A DNA stretch of 64,000 nt from Amyelois transitella (GCF_032362555.1 NC_083511.1:8618001-8682000), one strand, 5' to 3'. Counted from the first letter of the stretch, positions 29,294-43,635 are shown. Numbers and translations: made by a program. The notes: a model not told the origin generated them from the letters alone.

Positions 29294-32200
29294 TAATATT
29301 TCTTTCTCAGTTACATAGATAGTAATGTTTTTCAATTAAAATAACTCATTAGGTACTTACGTAATTCGATTAAAATATTTTTTGGAGCAATAACGACTTT
29401 ACTGCCAAAAATTATAAAATTTCGTCTTTATTTCCGCAAACACACACAAAATTTGGGACAACATCGACGTACTTACATCAATACCGTCATTGTTGACCCA
29501 GAGGAAAGAAAAAAAGATGTCATAATTACCTTTCCGTCGATGTAGCACCAAAACACGTCATCACTTCACGGAGCCCCCCGCGCAACTGACCGTTACGGCG
29601 ATGTTGCCGCGAAATCTTTACGAAAGTTCACTAAAGAACATTGACGATCACGCCATCTCGCGAAAAATAGTCGGAAACTGATTTCTGTCTTTGTTTCTGC
29701 AAACGTATTTACCACTTACGAGCCGTTTGTCATACTTAACTCAATTTTGAAAAAAAGTGCAATTCCGTCAATGTTCCACCAAATGAGCGATATTAGGTGA
29801 ATTTAGCAAATAAAAATCATAATCTTTGTCATTGATTCGTGCTGAATTCTGCAAGTATGTTTCGTGTAGCACCTACTCTATTATAAATTCTGTAGTAATT
29901 TCAATTTACTTTCACTTGAGAAAATCTACAACACTTGAAAAGTGGAGTTTAACCGCAATCTCTTTGAGCCATATTAAACTTTGAAGCTTTTATGCATGAG
30001 TTGAGTATTTCAGACATCTTGCATTCCACTCGAGTACTTGAAACGTTTTGCATATGAGTTGAGAATAGGTATGCCAATATATTGGTTTGAGTTCTAATGC
30101 AAACAGGGCCGTAGAGGTCTGATGGCAGACGGTTTCCACTCTTGAAATTTGGTAATAAGAATAATTTCATAATCCTCCTAAACTAAGATAAAATGCCATA
30201 GCCAACGTACAAATACGGTTATAATTAGTTACACACATACATACATAAACACGTGTACGTATACTTACTACGTAGTTATCTTAATAATTTTATACTTAGA
30301 TAAAATAATAAAAAAATAAAGCTCTTAACGGGAGGGGTGGAACAGACTATATTTTTCTTTTTTCTTTCTCCGATTTTCACCTAATCCCGTTGGTTAAAGA
30401 TATTGTTTACGATACGTCTATTGTATAGAATAATACTTTCTTTTTTCTATAATCTTAGTAAAGAAAGGAGTATTTATTCTTTCATTGCGGAGAAATCGGC
30501 AACTAATCACACAAAAATGATAGAACTCTCATATAATTGTGGTCGGTAAGCCGGACTTTGTAGCTCTTATCTGGTGTAAGGGAAAACGCGTAACTTTACC
30601 TAATGCAGTCTGGGATTCTACTTCAAAGGCTTTCGAACTGCGAAACACTAAGTTAGATCCAGAGTTCAGTTCAAAATCATATCATGTTGAACAATGTTCT
30701 GTTAAAATAAATATTTTTTTATTTGAAGATTTTATATTATAATAAATATGAGAATTTTAATATTCTATAAACCAAAATATTGATATCCTTTTTATTGCAA
30801 ATTTCTATCCATATTTCCACACATATAAATCTGAATTTTATAACTTTATTATCATATCAGCAAAACTCTTACTCTTTCTGGTAAAGACTGGGGTCTACTT
30901 ATGATCACGATTTAGGATTGGGTGAGTCGATTTTTAGGCCAACATCTGTTTTTCTGTTAAAAAAAAGTTAAGGGTTGTCCCACCCTTAAACTACAAATTA
31001 GTTAAAAATTATTTATATGGCAAAACAACGTTTGCCGGGACAGCTAGTATATACATATATACATTGTATCTTGTTTCCAGATATAAAGCCATTACTTTTT
31101 ACAAGATGCGATCAGTATTGTTCCTCGGGATAACGTCTACAAACTGCAAAGTGAAGCGTCCCTTTGTGCGGGCGATGTCTCTACTTTAACTTCAAAGTCC
31201 AGACATTCTGCTACTTGTGTGCGATTTAATTAATAAACTTTCAGCGTTTTTCTTTTTATAGTTTTGTTGTATCAGTAATCTTCATGCTTTTTAAATTAGG
31301 AACTAATTTGTAAAGGTGTGGTTAAGGGAAAACTGAACTTATGATCAGGTAAAAGTTTGCCAGGACTGTGGCCAACAAAAGATGTACTTTCCTAACTATT
31401 TCAAGACAACGCCGCGGCGGTGTGACTAACACACTAACTGATTTAGACATTAGAATCTGATTTAACAGTTTTTGTTAAATCATTCTACATTAGAGAAATA
31501 AGAAAACTACTTTTTCTGAAAGAAACTTTTCAATGATAATTTTAATTTCCCACGGGAGAAAAGTGGTTTTTTTTTTCAGACAGCCCTCTGCCATCCAAAT
31601 TTAAAAACTCAAATTTGGAATAAGAACAGTAACGTTTTAAAAACGCTTTAACTTATGACTTTATCCACCTACTGCTCGCAGCTAAAGGTTTACCGTAATG
31701 TGACTAGCCTTAATTAAACTACTGCATAGGTAAAGCGGCCATTGCATATGCTACTTAGCATTTCAATTAGATTCTAATACTGCGGCATTACCATCTCCGC
31801 TTTTCTTATTTATTACGCAGCTTCCGAGGCTAAGCTTTTAATTCTTTTCGTTTTATTTTGTGGTAGAAAGTATTAAGTATATGGTTATATTCTCTGCTAA
31901 ATTGTGCTCATCGCTTGGTATTACCAACGGTTTTCCTAAACTAAATTAAATTTACATGATAAAAAGTAAACAGGAATCGTGGTAAGTGAAAAATCGTAGT
32001 ATCTGCATTTTATGAGTATACTATAACTTGGCTATATCTTTATTTCAAAACCAACATTAACATTTATTTAGCAGTTGGGGTACTAACGATATTTTTCTTT
32101 ATATAACCTTCGTCAACACATCCTAATTTTGATAAGACACACTGAACAGAAAGCTACAGATAAAATCCATAATCATTCCGCTAACAATTTCAAGATAGTG

Positions 32201-33331
32201 TCATGAATATCCATAGAGCGATCGCAGAAATATGTTCAGACCCTGTAATTAGCCTATGAATATGCATATAGAATGGCCTAGCAAGCTATTACACAAATGG
32301 GCTAGGTATGTGAGGAGCCACTAACTATATGGAAAATTAATACGCCAGCCAACGCGAGGGAATAAGGTAGCTTGGGTTACATTGCAGCTTTCATTAGTGA
32401 GTGAGTTGTGATCTTCGAACGTATAACGCAATGTGTGTTTAACAGCGGTGAAGTAGAAAGAACGCGTGCAATATTTGTAAGCAGATATTATGAGCTGAAA
32501 TGTTTTTAAAATCAAAATGACGATACACATCAAACGGAAAATAACTTTATCGATCACTAGCTCTTTTAAAAACCAGCGCATAAATTCTTTATTTCTTCTG
32601 TCCACATTTAAACTTCCTTGCCAACTCCAAACGTAAGTAGTAAGTAAACTAAGTATATAAACAACCCAACGTTGATTGCCCGTCCCATAAAAATGTTGCA
32701 AATCATAGATTTATAAAAAACAAAAGTTAACGACTAATCTTTTTTTTTGTACTACTGGTTAAGCATAACATAATATTATATTTGTTCCGTATATATGTAA
32801 TTATTTCCTTAAAGAATAAGTTGTAAAGTTATTTTCCTGAAGATGTCTACTCTCGCCAATATTCGCATCCTCTCTCCAGTTCAAAACAATTTTGTTCAAA
32901 GATAATGAGCTTGCCCTTATCAAATGATTCACTCCCCTTAGTTCTCAGATTTTGTTCCGGCTGATTGTAACTAAGTTAGGCGGAACCCCTAATATTTCGG
33001 AGTGGGCAAGACACAGTCATAATTGAGAATTGGGGAGAAGTTTAATAACTTTTACCCCCTAATATTGTACGACCAAATATTGTTTAAGACTTTTCAGCTC
33101 GATTTAGAGCGGGTAACATTAATGTTTTAAGATCGTGGAACATATTTCTAATATAAGAATTTTGAGATTCATGAGAGTGAACAGCTGATACATTTCAATC
33201 AAGCATATAATTATATATTTATAAGCGTGAAAGCCAATTTAAAAAATAACGTAAGGCTAAAATCTCGCTTGTATGTTCGTCTCCTCTATATTTTTTTATA
33301 ATACATATAATAGACAGATAAGTGAATATAT
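29294..33331. other. Non-coding stretch
   Basis: Contains repeated CCGTCAATGT-like motifs (29484-29770), the tail of a moth retroelement at about 31010-31050 (CAACGTTTGCCGGGACAGCT) and otherwise AT-rich DNA. Short open frames at 30539 and 32321 are unsupported. Confidence 0.4.
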
Positions 33332-33437
33332 AGGTAGGCAGAGCCAACAGTCTTGCAAACACTGTAAGGCTACATTCATTTATATGGCTTGATGATGAAA
33401 TTGAGATGCAAATAATGACAGGTTGCAAGTCTACAGA
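33332..33437 (-). mobile_element. SINE-A degenerate fragment
   Basis: GGCAGAGCCAACAGTCTTGC, and ATGACAGGTTGCAAG identify a decayed 3' half. Confidence 0.65.
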
Positions 33438-35488
33438 TATAATTATAATTTTTTTTAAAGTAAAATCTTTAACATTAGATCGACACGCATCGCATTTTAT
33501 AACAAGATAAAAATTTATGAGAGAGTGATTTCTTTGAATTAATAATTTTTTTGGCATATTTTTGTTATTCTAATAATCATAACAACAATAATAGCTGCAG
33601 TAGCAAAATATACCAGCCTTTAACTAACGAGCAAATAAATTAAAACTTCTATTTGAATTTCAAAATAACAGACGCAATCTATCGACTTGTGTGTTAAATA
33701 TAGAAGTGTGAACCATGGAAAGGATCCATGCCCTTTCCACCCACGCTGTTATCGATACTCATAAAAATATCCTGTCATGAAAGGAACAGGTAAGTACGGC
33801 AAGCGGTCAAGCGTGAAACCTTTGAAATTGTTTCGAGAATTTTCTTCTTTTTACCCTTTATGATTGCTTGAATAAAAATCTTATTAAAACGAAAAGTTTC
33901 TTATGCTTTTGCTCGTTTTTACTCTACTGTAATGAAATTTATATGAATTATAGATTGGAGGTTTAAAAAGAGTATTTGGTTTGGCATTTCTTAGAAAGAA
34001 TAATAAGATTCTGATAAAAAAACATTAAATCATATTTTCATGACAAAGTTTAGGGGCTTATGAAATGATGGATGGTTAGATACAGGGAAAAAAGATGGAT
34101 TTGTATAGATTTTTAACAATATTCGCTAAAAATTAATACTGCCGTCTTTCTTCGTTTTTGTGTTTTGACATCGTAAATATTAAACAGATGGTCTTATTTT
34201 TCTCAATCAGATTTTTAATGAAAAGCCCCGTCTGTTCTATAAATCTTTATGTTACACAATTTTTATAATCTGAAATCTGATATCAATTTCTCATCCAAAA
34301 TATATATTTTTTTATAGAAATAGATTTTAATTACAAAAAAGGATACAAGGTGTCACTTAATGACGTCAATTGAGGTTAATGATTTCCTTAACTCGAAATA
34401 ATACTTCAATATACTTTTATAGCAGTAACTATTTCACGAACTATTAAGTTGAGCTCAGGCACAATTTGCGGGACAATCAATTTCGCTCCAGACAAAGCTT
34501 CCCGTCTTATCGGGCACGCCTTACCGCTCCTATAAAACCTAGCATACAATACATACATCAAATGATATTGTGCATCTATATATCATGCCTTTTTCTCGGA
34601 ATGGTAGGCAGTGACATCTTACCACTTGTCACGATTCCTGTATACTTCTTTTGCTACATCCACATATTAACTCGCTTCATCAATATTCTATTCGGAAATT
34701 ATCAATGTGTTATCTATAAAATAAAAAATAATAATACCTTTCAATTTTTAAATAAAAATGACAAGAAGAATTCTGAAAGTAGTAAAAGCGAAAAACTTGA
34801 GATATTGCGGTTATTTTCACTGTGTAACTGTGTAAGTACACTAGAGGTCACAAAGTAATGTCGATAACAAATGAATTTTGTAGTTTCTTAGTAGGAACGC
34901 CGAACTCTAATATATAATGTATGAAATAGAAGCCAAAGACTGGATAAAGAGGAAAAAACAGAAAATCGAAAAGCGGACCACACTCATGAATAGACCCTTG
35001 GGTGTAAAAAAGGAGGGTGCAACTGGGAAAACGCAAAGATGAAAGAGAAAACTGTTAACAGTGGACCCTGGGGTCAACAATCCATTATTTATGACAGACA
35101 CGTTTATTTGGTCATACATACATCACGCCTCTTTCATTTAACTTTATTAAACATAACATCGGGATATATAAAATTTATTTCAATGCATAAAGTCCCGGTT
35201 TGAGGACGTAGGCCTCTGTTAATTAACTGAGTGCAGATCCGTATAGTGAAGCTCCCCGGGGATAACTGCACTCTCTTTAAATACTAAAGCTCTGCACGTA
35301 TATTTTCAATTTAAAATAACTTCCTAAGGAAATTAATTATTCTTTATTATATACATTTAATCAGAATCTACTACGTTCTCATTTATAGTTCAATAAAGAT
35401 ATAACTTCACCCACCTATATTATTCATTCTTATAATATAAACGAGATTGTTTTTGTCTGTCATGCTTTCACGGCTAAACCGGAGCGTT
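33438..35488. other. Non-coding stretch
   Basis: AT-rich, with no recognised repeat or gene. A TATAAAA motif at 34531 precedes a 98-codon frame starting at 34562, judged too weak to call a gene. Confidence 0.4.
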
Positions 35489-35685
35489 CATACATACGTA
35501 AAATCACGTCTATTATACGTATGTGTGAACGCGGAATAGACAGAGCCAACAGTCTTGAATACACTAATAGGCCATGTTCAGCTATTTGGCTTAATAATAG
35601 AATTAAGATTCAAATTGAGACGGGTTGCTAGCCCATCATCTAAACAAAATCTCAAGTTTATAAGCCGATCCCTTAGTCGCCTGCT
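35489..35685 (-). mobile_element. SINE-A, head missing
   Basis: Runs from the tail (CATACATACGTAAAATCACG) to CCCTTAGTCGCCT. A short insertion of ACGTATGTGTGAACG lies near the 3' end. It adjoins a short Repeat-D-like segment (35433-35488). Confidence 0.78.
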
Positions 35686-36319
35686 GGAGCGTATTTGATA
35701 AAGTTTTAGGTAGATACAGGTAACTATTAATGTGGAACATATTTTTTGTCGCTATTCCCACGGGAACAGGACTATAGTTTGACACGGGCGAAGACATTTT
35801 CAAGGCAAATACAGCGAATTCTCCAACTAAACCCCACCTGCTCTCCCGAGGGTAGTTTACTATATAATTGGAAGTATTTCTCAGACCTAATGGCCTGTAG
35901 TTGACCCCTTTATGGCTTCGTATGAGACTCAGTTAACTATGCTCATTATGACGGACATACAACAATAAGGTACAATGTCGCGTTAGCAAAATCAGGTCAG
36001 TGAAACGTAGAATTTGTTTAATCGACTGTTTTGCAACCCCTCGCGAAGATTGGATTTTGTTGTTAAATAAGGATTTCTTCTAGAAAGTTTTTAAGGTTTT
36101 AATTACAAAAAGAACATGACTTACTTAATAGACTGAGTCGGTGAAGCGAGTACGGTCTACAAATCAAGTAAGGGCGAAACTACAATATTTATTTGTACAT
36201 ATGTATGTAACGTGATAACTTTCAAACCGTTGGTCTGATATTATTGAAATTTGAAGTGTTCACGAAGTCTGCATTAACGACGATCAACTACGTTATAGAT
36301 ATTTAATTAACGACAGCTA

Positions 36320-36466
36320 CTTGCGGGGCAGACAGAGCCAACAGTCTTGAAAAGACTGATAGGCCACGTTCAGCTTAGAATCTCCTAAGCCCATTTCCTA
36401 AAAGAAGAATCCCAAATTTATAAGCCTATCCCTTAGTCGCCTTTTACGACAAGGGCACGGCACCAC
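36320..36466 (-). mobile_element. SINE-A, internally deleted
   Basis: Both the 3' GGCAGACAGAGCC segment and the head GCCGTGCCC are present, but about 60 bases of the middle (the GGCTTAATGATAGAATTGAG part) and the GGAGTGG segment are lost. A tail is lacking. Confidence 0.78.
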
Positions 36467-36882
36467 TAAAAATAAGCACTTAGCTTGACTAGCAGAAAGT
36501 GCAAGATGACGATATAATCAGATAACTAGTGTAATCTGAACATAAGTCTTTCTTTATTTCGTAGGACGTTAGTTTTTCCCAAAATTTTAGAGTTCTCTCC
36601 TTCAATAAGGGTAATTGGTTCTATACAAAACGCTTTTATATATTACGACTAGTAAGCGCTGGTGCAATCTATTTTAATTAACAAGCATCCGCCGGCTGTT
36701 TCGCATGTAAAAATGGGGTGCTGCTATGATTTTATCGAGATTTTGTTGGATAACTTTTTTTTTTGATAATTAATATACGAAATTTGATTAATGACTAAGC
36801 TATTTTCCGAGACTCTCTCCTTTTACGAGGAATCTCTTTACATAATTTAAGCAAAATTAATTTAGTACCTGTGATTCAAGAA

Positions 36883-36960
36883 TTATGCAGAGATCGTGGC
36901 AAGAGGAAAGATGCAGTCTCTGCCTACCTCTCCGGGAAAGAGACGTGGTTTTATGAATAG
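36883..36960 (+). mobile_element. LINE-B 3' end
   Basis: GCAGAGATCGTGGCAAGAGG, then AGTCTCTGCCTACCTC and CCGGGAAAGAGACGTGG. Only about 75 bases remain, a severely 5'-truncated insertion. Confidence 0.82.
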
Positions 36961-38634
36961 TTGTTCGATTGTAATCCTGCCCATGAAAACAGGTGCATTG
37001 ATGCAAGTTGTAGTTTTTTTTTAAGTTCACTTGTTACAAAGATAGAAATATTTTCTTTTTTATTGACGACTGAATGTCCAGCTAAATTGTTTCGATTTAG
37101 TCTGTGAAACAAAACCGCATGGTGTCATGGCACGGCGCCAAAGCGTTACCCGTGAATTGTTGAAGAGCTGCTTAGTAAATATTATATTTTTCGGTTAATC
37201 CATGTAGAACAGCCTTGTACTTAACTGTTTTTCTATATTCACGTCTATATATCACTCAATTATCAGGACATTCCAAATCATTTTCTTTAACTGTAAACTC
37301 AAAGTCTCAATCCCTCACCAAAGTCTGTCAAACTCATTAATTTTTATCGCATTTAAATTTCTATTTGTAATTTGTATATAATCAACTTGCTTCAATTGCA
37401 TATACAAATGAAAAAGGAAACTGTAAAGCTGTTATTAAAACTCAAACTTTCAGAAACGGACCAGCAGTATTGAGTTTTCTTTTACCAACGAGTCATTTTA
37501 TGCATACGATCGTATACGCGTATGATCGTAGGTAACTTAGAGGTGCTTTTTAAAATCGTCTTCTGCCATTGCCAATTGGCATATTTATCAAAATATGCAA
37601 CAAACATGCCAAAGCTAACCGCATGGCACGATGGCATGTTGCCAAAACAGTAGCTTCCTGTCGAGTTAGCTGTTCGACAAGATGTGGTTGCGGTTAGGGC
37701 ATGTATGATTCCTAAGTAGATATATAATTGTATGACATTTGTTAACATACATAGTGTAGAACAAAACTCAGGGCGGTGTCAGTCAAAATAAAAATCAAAA
37801 ATTCTTAAACTAGGACATTGTACACATTATACACAATGTATTAACTTATGGCTGAGTAGAAGCCATGAACTAAGCTTAAGGACGAGCGGCGTCAATTCTA
37901 AAGCATGACCGGCCTGTAGCTTGATGAAACGCTGAAACGCCAACCCCAGGACCGTCAAAGTATGTGCATACAATGCACCTATTTTAAAGCATTCGCAAAC
38001 TTATGTTTAGCTTGTTTCCCACTCTACTTAAAACTTTTTTTGGGAATATTAACCAAAAACAGGGTGGTCTGATTTTGACACAATTTTGTAATTGACCTTC
38101 AAAACGATCTTGCGTTACTTTTATTTAGGGAAATTCTGACGGAATCGAAACCACGGGCATAAGTCTAGTTTTAAATTAAAAACCCATTTTCATACTAAAA
38201 ATAAATGGGGGCACAATGCCGCTCTTTATCATCAGAATAAGTGAAAACTCCAATTTTCCACAATTCTCAATGAAATTGTAAATAATAAATGAACTAAAAA
38301 GCATTTTTCAATTTCCCGTCTCCCCGTTACGGACGGACGTACAAAATAAAGTTTCATTGTAAGCGAACAGGTCGCAATGGTACCTGTAACATGATTGTTT
38401 AACTGAGAACCAACATATGTTTCAATAACTTTTATTAAACTCTTAACTGTGACACAAATTGAAAGGCGATTCGCGTTGTAAATAATGATAAAAAAAAGTT
38501 GACCTTAAAAAAATATTTATCAACCGCAAAATTTATGAGGAAAATACTAATAACTGTAGAGGATTCATCTAATCTCTATAGGTACTGAGTGAATAGATCA
38601 TGAAGATCATTTTATTGTCTTTATACATATATAT

Positions 38635-38735
38635 TGTAATGGTTACGTCCCTTGTGGGGTAGACAAAGCCGAACAGTCTTGGCCACGTTCAGCTGTATGG
38701 TTTTATAATGGAACTAAGATTAAAATTGTGTCTTT
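38635..38735 (-). mobile_element. SINE-A 3' fragment
   Basis: ACGTCCCTTGTGGGGTAGAC, GAACAGTCTTGGCCACGTTC and AGCTGTATGG; about 20 bases around the AAAGACTGATAGG segment are deleted. Confidence 0.75.
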
Positions 38736-38870
38736 TCCTGGCTTTTGTCCGGGTTGCATCCTCAACACTCTGGAGAGGAGCCTGGGTATGCCTTTGATCA
38801 TGAATCTTGACCATGGGTTGGATGAGTCAGGTTTTTACTCGAAGCGACTCGAAATAAACCTGTATTAAAT
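38736..38870 (+). mobile_element. SINE-B fragment
   Basis: TTGTCCGGGTTGCATCCTCA, CTCTGGAGAGGAGCCTGGG, and GATGAGTCAGGTTTTTACTC, GAAGCGACTC. It abuts SINE-A head to tail. Confidence 0.7.
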
Positions 38871-41427
38871 TCTAATTATCTAATTCTGTCTAGAAACTGG
38901 TTTAGATTCATATTCATGAAAATTTTGTTTCCTTCACAGATTTGCCCTTGTAGTGAGCTGCGCTACGTAGTGTTTAATTGGTGAGTTATATATATTATTT
39001 TGTCTATAATTTTTACAAGTGATCTGCGTAAATATTATATTTTCGATACTTGCCATAAATTAATTGTAATTGGCTCTTTCCCGGAAGGAAGGTAGAATAT
39101 ATAGGTACCTATACTACATCTTTCAACTTACCACCATCTTGACATAAATCCGTCCATTATTATTGACCTTTAATAATAGAACTGATGTAATTTTCGGTAT
39201 CGGTTTTGTTCCAGAAAGCGTAAGAACAATTGTATTATATCCCATTCCCAAGAATTCTCGTTACGTAAAAGTAATAGGAACGCTAAAACTATTGTTTTTT
39301 TTATATATACCTAAGTTCTTTATATTGTAAGATTTATAGGTAGTATATATTTTTCACCTAGTTTCTTACTGTAGGTTAAAAATTTCCTATTTTGGTAATT
39401 TCCTATATAGGGGGATGATAGACACGTAATGATTGATTTTTTTAACTTTGGCAAAAAACAACTCTTTTTTTCCGTCTCCCTTATCTTCGTAAGTAACCAT
39501 CATTCCATTTCTCTTTATTTGCGAATTCAGTCCAATTATTACGAAAACTTTTAGGTCTTAACTGGCAATGTGCAGAAGGGACATCCTTAGTAAATTGAAC
39601 CTGTCAACACCAAGTATTACTCAATTGTACCGAGGAATGCTCGAAGAACGCCTTTTTAATTTTGTCCTTTCAAACTCAATAAAGAAAAGTATTTGTCGTC
39701 GAATATTTTCCTTTTCCTTATCGTATGTTGTGCTATCTTCCCCCTGCTTCCGACCAACTTCTAAAGAGTTACTTCCTGAAATTCACCGACAAAATATTCA
39801 ATCATTTATATTGTTCCAGTATATTTCCTTACATTATAACGAATTTTTTTCATGAATATTTTAAACGATTACACTCATTGATGTGTTCAATCTATTATAA
39901 AATTTATAACCACACAATGAATATATACGCTATAATTGAAACAAAATAGCTGGGTTTTAAATTGCATGAGTACACTTAGGAGTGGTAGATTCTTTTTAAA
40001 ACATGTTCATAATTCACACTTCAGACAATGGATAACCCTAAGCTTATCAACTGAATTCTGTGACCGATCCGCACTTGTCTTTTAGGAATTAACCAACCTA
40101 ATTTATTAGGGTACCAATAAAACTTTCGTATCATAATTTATGGCCACGTCGGGGTAAAAGGCTGTCTTTTAATTGAAAAATTGTTGCGTGAAATATTATT
40201 GTGTCCAGTCACAAATGGTTCTAAATATTCTGTCTAAAGTATTTTTAAGCAGAGTAGGAATATAAAAATACTCCTTACATTAACCTAGCTTTATTTTATT
40301 ACCTTTGTATTATAGTAACTTTTCCTTTATTTGGCACTCAACCCCATCGCACACGGCTAAGAGACCAATGGTGTTCTAACTCATTATTACCTCATATTAT
40401 ATAATTCAAAAGTAAAACACTAAGTTAAAGACGCATGGCTAGATGAATTTTTTTCTATGCTTTATTAGCCAAATTTTCTTTTAAATTGCTTAGAATATTA
40501 AAATTATTCATTGAGGGTTATTCCTTAAACGAATTCAGAATTTACTACTTAACATTCAAAATTCGAATATAAAAATGTCTTATTCTTGATGTAAACTACA
40601 AAATGGTATCTATAGAGAAAAAAAGTTATATTCGAAAAAAGAAATCACGCTATGTTTTTCATTCGTTTCAAATAAGTTAATGTAGATACATTTTAGATAT
40701 TTTTACGAAAGGTTCAGCAAATAAGGCGCTGATTAAAAGACCGGGTCATAAAATGAAGCTCCTAATATATACAGCTGTACAAATAAATAGTCTATCGAGA
40801 GGCTCATTGAAATGATGACACTCTATTGGTTTCGGTCCTTTGATATTTAAATTCAGTAATATTGAGTCGCTTTTTACACGGCCCATGTATTAAGTACAAA
40901 CGAGGGCTTTTGAAGTTATTTGTAGTTAAAATACGAGTGCAATATTTGAGCCTCGATTGGAAAGAAATTATATTCTGCTCGTAAGCGAGAGATACATAGT
41001 TCGAAACTCAATTTGGCCGTGTTTAAATTACTCTTACCGATCGTCACTTCCCGGCCTATGACCACAATCCTGGTCTTTGTAAACTTTTACAAAAACGTCC
41101 TGTCTGTTATTTAATTTATCTATTTTATTTGTCAAAACTATGTTTATTTTTTTATTATTTGTATTTATAGTGCATATGTACTTTAGTGTTTGGTATAATT
41201 TATATTCTTTTGAGTTGATTAAAAGGTAATAATTGTTTAATTCTTTTATATATTATAAATTAATTTTAAGCGGTAGTTGTTCAAATGGTTTACTGCCTAC
41301 CAGAAGGCTAGCGAAAATTCAGTGACAAATCTATGAATAAAAATCCAAAGCTAAATCCAAATGAGTCATGTAGTTGGGATGCGCTTTCAAAAAACGACGC
41401 TATATCGCAACGGGAAGAAAAAAGATA

Positions 41428-41500
41428 TGTTTCCGCCCGGGATCGAACCGGGGGCCTTCTGCGTGTTAGGCAGATGTGATAACCGCTACACCACGGAAAC
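41428..41500 (-). tRNA. tRNA-Val-AAC: tRNA-Val (AAC)
   Basis: A complete 73-nt cloverleaf on the minus strand: acceptor stem GTTTCCG/CGGAAAC with an A discriminator, A-box TGGTGTAGCGG, anticodon stem TCTGC/GCAGA with loop CTAACAC (anticodon AAC, valine), T arm CCGGTTCGATCCCGG with an intact B-box. A poly-T stop (plus 41416-41423, A-rich) lies just downstream. No intron. It decodes GUU/GUC valine codons after A34 to inosine editing. Confidence 0.96.
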
Positions 41501-43635
41501 TATATGCGTACTCGGCGAATATAACTACCAGTAGGTGAGCGCTTGACCTCGATATTGTGAAAGTAATCCAGTTTATTATACAACTGATTATATTGCGAGA
41601 TAATCATGTTGTAAATAATTCAACTATTATCAGGGTCATATATTTTTTTACTTATTCTTTAATCTCTCACAAAGATATCCGGAACGACAATAAAGTTTTC
41701 TGATTAAAATATTATGTAATTACTAAATACTTGCTTCAGATACTGTTTTGACATTGAAAATACTATGGTGTAAGCCAAACTTATGTTTTTTATTATAAAA
41801 ATTAAACACTCATCTTGCAAAAACAAAAGCAGAACTAGAAACAGGAGTGAAAAAATTGATATTTTTCTATATTACGCGAGCGGAGCCACGGACTAGTTCT
41901 AGTATGATTCCACAATCCCAAGTACTTAGGTTAACTAATGCAGTATAGTAGGCACTTATATCCTAATGCACTTGTACCTGTTAGGATAAGCGTTGGCCTG
42001 TACGTAAATCTAGGCTGGGATTGTGCTTTTTATTTTGACTTCAATGAGAAAACGTCTTTTATCAAGAACTTGTATGTTCTACTTACTTTCAAATAATTAT
42101 TTTTAGAATCACACAAATTGACTAGACTAAAAATTGGTTTTCTAAAATTGTAAGATTGCAAACGTTATGGAAATTAATACTATTTAAACTATGTAGACAC
42201 ATAGTTTTTGGCCATATATTATAAGTATATGCCATATATTATATTTAAATAAATTATTAAGTGTAATATTTATCTTAAATTTATACAATTTGTTTCTCTA
42301 CAAATATATACTGTATAAGGAACCACCAATAGTTTTAACTATAATTAATTAGCAATCAAAATCTATCTCTTTTTAATATAACTATAGTGTCTGAACATAG
42401 GAGGGCTGATGCCTAAAAATTTTAATAGGTTTTTACTATAAGAATTTTCAAAATTGCTCACATCACTTCCAAATTCCCGGTAGATTTATGTGAGTCGTTC
42501 TTATCGCGGGCTGCCGGGGAGGACGTCGTGGAGCCCCAAATAGTTCCCGGTAAAAAGTCTCACCTCAATCCATGATTTATGGACTTTCAATGTCCCTTAT
42601 AAATTATTCATAAATTTCCTGGCACGCAAATTGCTTTTAATTTCGATATAATTTGCACTACTTAATAGATTTCGAAAGTATTTTCTAGCTATCATTGGAA
42701 TTAGTGGAATAACAAAAAAAATTAATTTTCTTGTGATGTTTTTTATTGGTTTCGGTCTTAAACGTTTGTTTGTAAATGACTTTTATGTAATAAACTATGT
42801 CCGACCGCAGACATTGTGGCAAGTGGAAAGAGGTAGTCTCTGCCTACCCTTCCGGGAAAGAGGCGTGATTTTATGTATGTATGTGACAATGTCCGAGAAA
42901 GTAGATTAGTAGTCTTAGATTATCACACAGGTGTCGAACTCTTTTTGAAGCACGTAATTTTTTTTTCTTCTCATGATTAAGGATTGTCAAATTAATCAAC
43001 TTAGTAAAGGCCATGCTATTTATTTTTGCATTATATTTTGATGACCTGTATAGTACAGTACAAGTAGACTAATGTTAATTTAGATCTTGTTCTAATATTT
43101 TATCTTATTTTATGCTATCCTTTATTATATAAAAAATGACTTCAACTAAAGCAAATATCCTTTAGGTATGAACGAAATACTGGGTCACCCGGTCTTATTG
43201 TAAGCTGAATTAAATTGGATTCTCTGTAATACAGGATATCAAGTGCATCTGAGCCTGATTACTAGTGCATTAGCCGCACTGCAGGCTCGCTTTGTTAATA
43301 TTAAACGTATGTTATATAAAACGCATTTTATTATTGTTTTGTCCAATCAGCCTTAGATCTTTCTGGATTTCCGACCTGCGAGACTTATGTCGATCATATA
43401 CAAAGGAGAATATACTAATGAATTCACACGAATTCGTTTAAGCATTATATAGTTTTAAAGATCTTTTTAAGTAGATTATCAAAATGATACAATTTATTAT
43501 TAACAATTTTAAAGAATTAATATTTTAAAGAATTTATAGACTTCTTAAATACTTCACTTACGTGACGATAGTAATTATAATTATAAAATAACAAAAAAAA
43601 ATTAAACAAAAGAAAACTTGTTTTATCAAAAAACA
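41501..43635. other. Spacer between the tRNA-Val genes
   Basis: AT-rich DNA with a LINE-B 3' end at 42798-42890 and a short GC-richer patch (42480-42560, CGCGGGCTGCCGGGGAGG). No coding signal. Confidence 0.45.
42798..42890 (+). mobile_element. LINE-B 3' end
   Basis: GCAGACATTGTGGCAAGTGG, AAAGAGGTAGTCTCTGCC, CCGGGAAAGAGGCGTG and a TATGTATGTATG tail. Nearly identical to 5030-5111. Confidence 0.85.

Larger units (their letters stand above)
36961..41427. other. Non-coding stretch
   Basis: Holds a SINE-A scrap and an adjoining SINE-B scrap (38635-38870). A run of short GGCAA/TTGCC-type repeats lies at 37560-37650. No exon was recognised. Confidence 0.4.

Noticed and set aside
30539..30742. Frame reading GKPDFVALIWCKGKRVTLPN
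   Set aside because: It has a coding-like texture, but I recognise no family, and it ends in AT-rich noise; left out as a gene.
32321..32701. A 126-codon minus-strand frame with hydrophobic segments
   Set aside because: No recognisable family motif, no splice context, and no supporting neighbour; probably a chance frame.
34466..34858. A 130-codon frame with a TATAAAA motif at 34531 and a hydrophobic start at the 34562 methionine
   Set aside because: The TATA motif is too close to the ATG for a normal 5' UTR, the rest is low-complexity N/K/S-rich sequence, and such frames arise by chance in AT-rich DNA.
37482..37748. An 88-codon minus-strand frame with a possible signal peptide
   Set aside because: Overlaps a tract of short GGCAA/TTGCC repeats and palindromes; composition looks repeat-driven.
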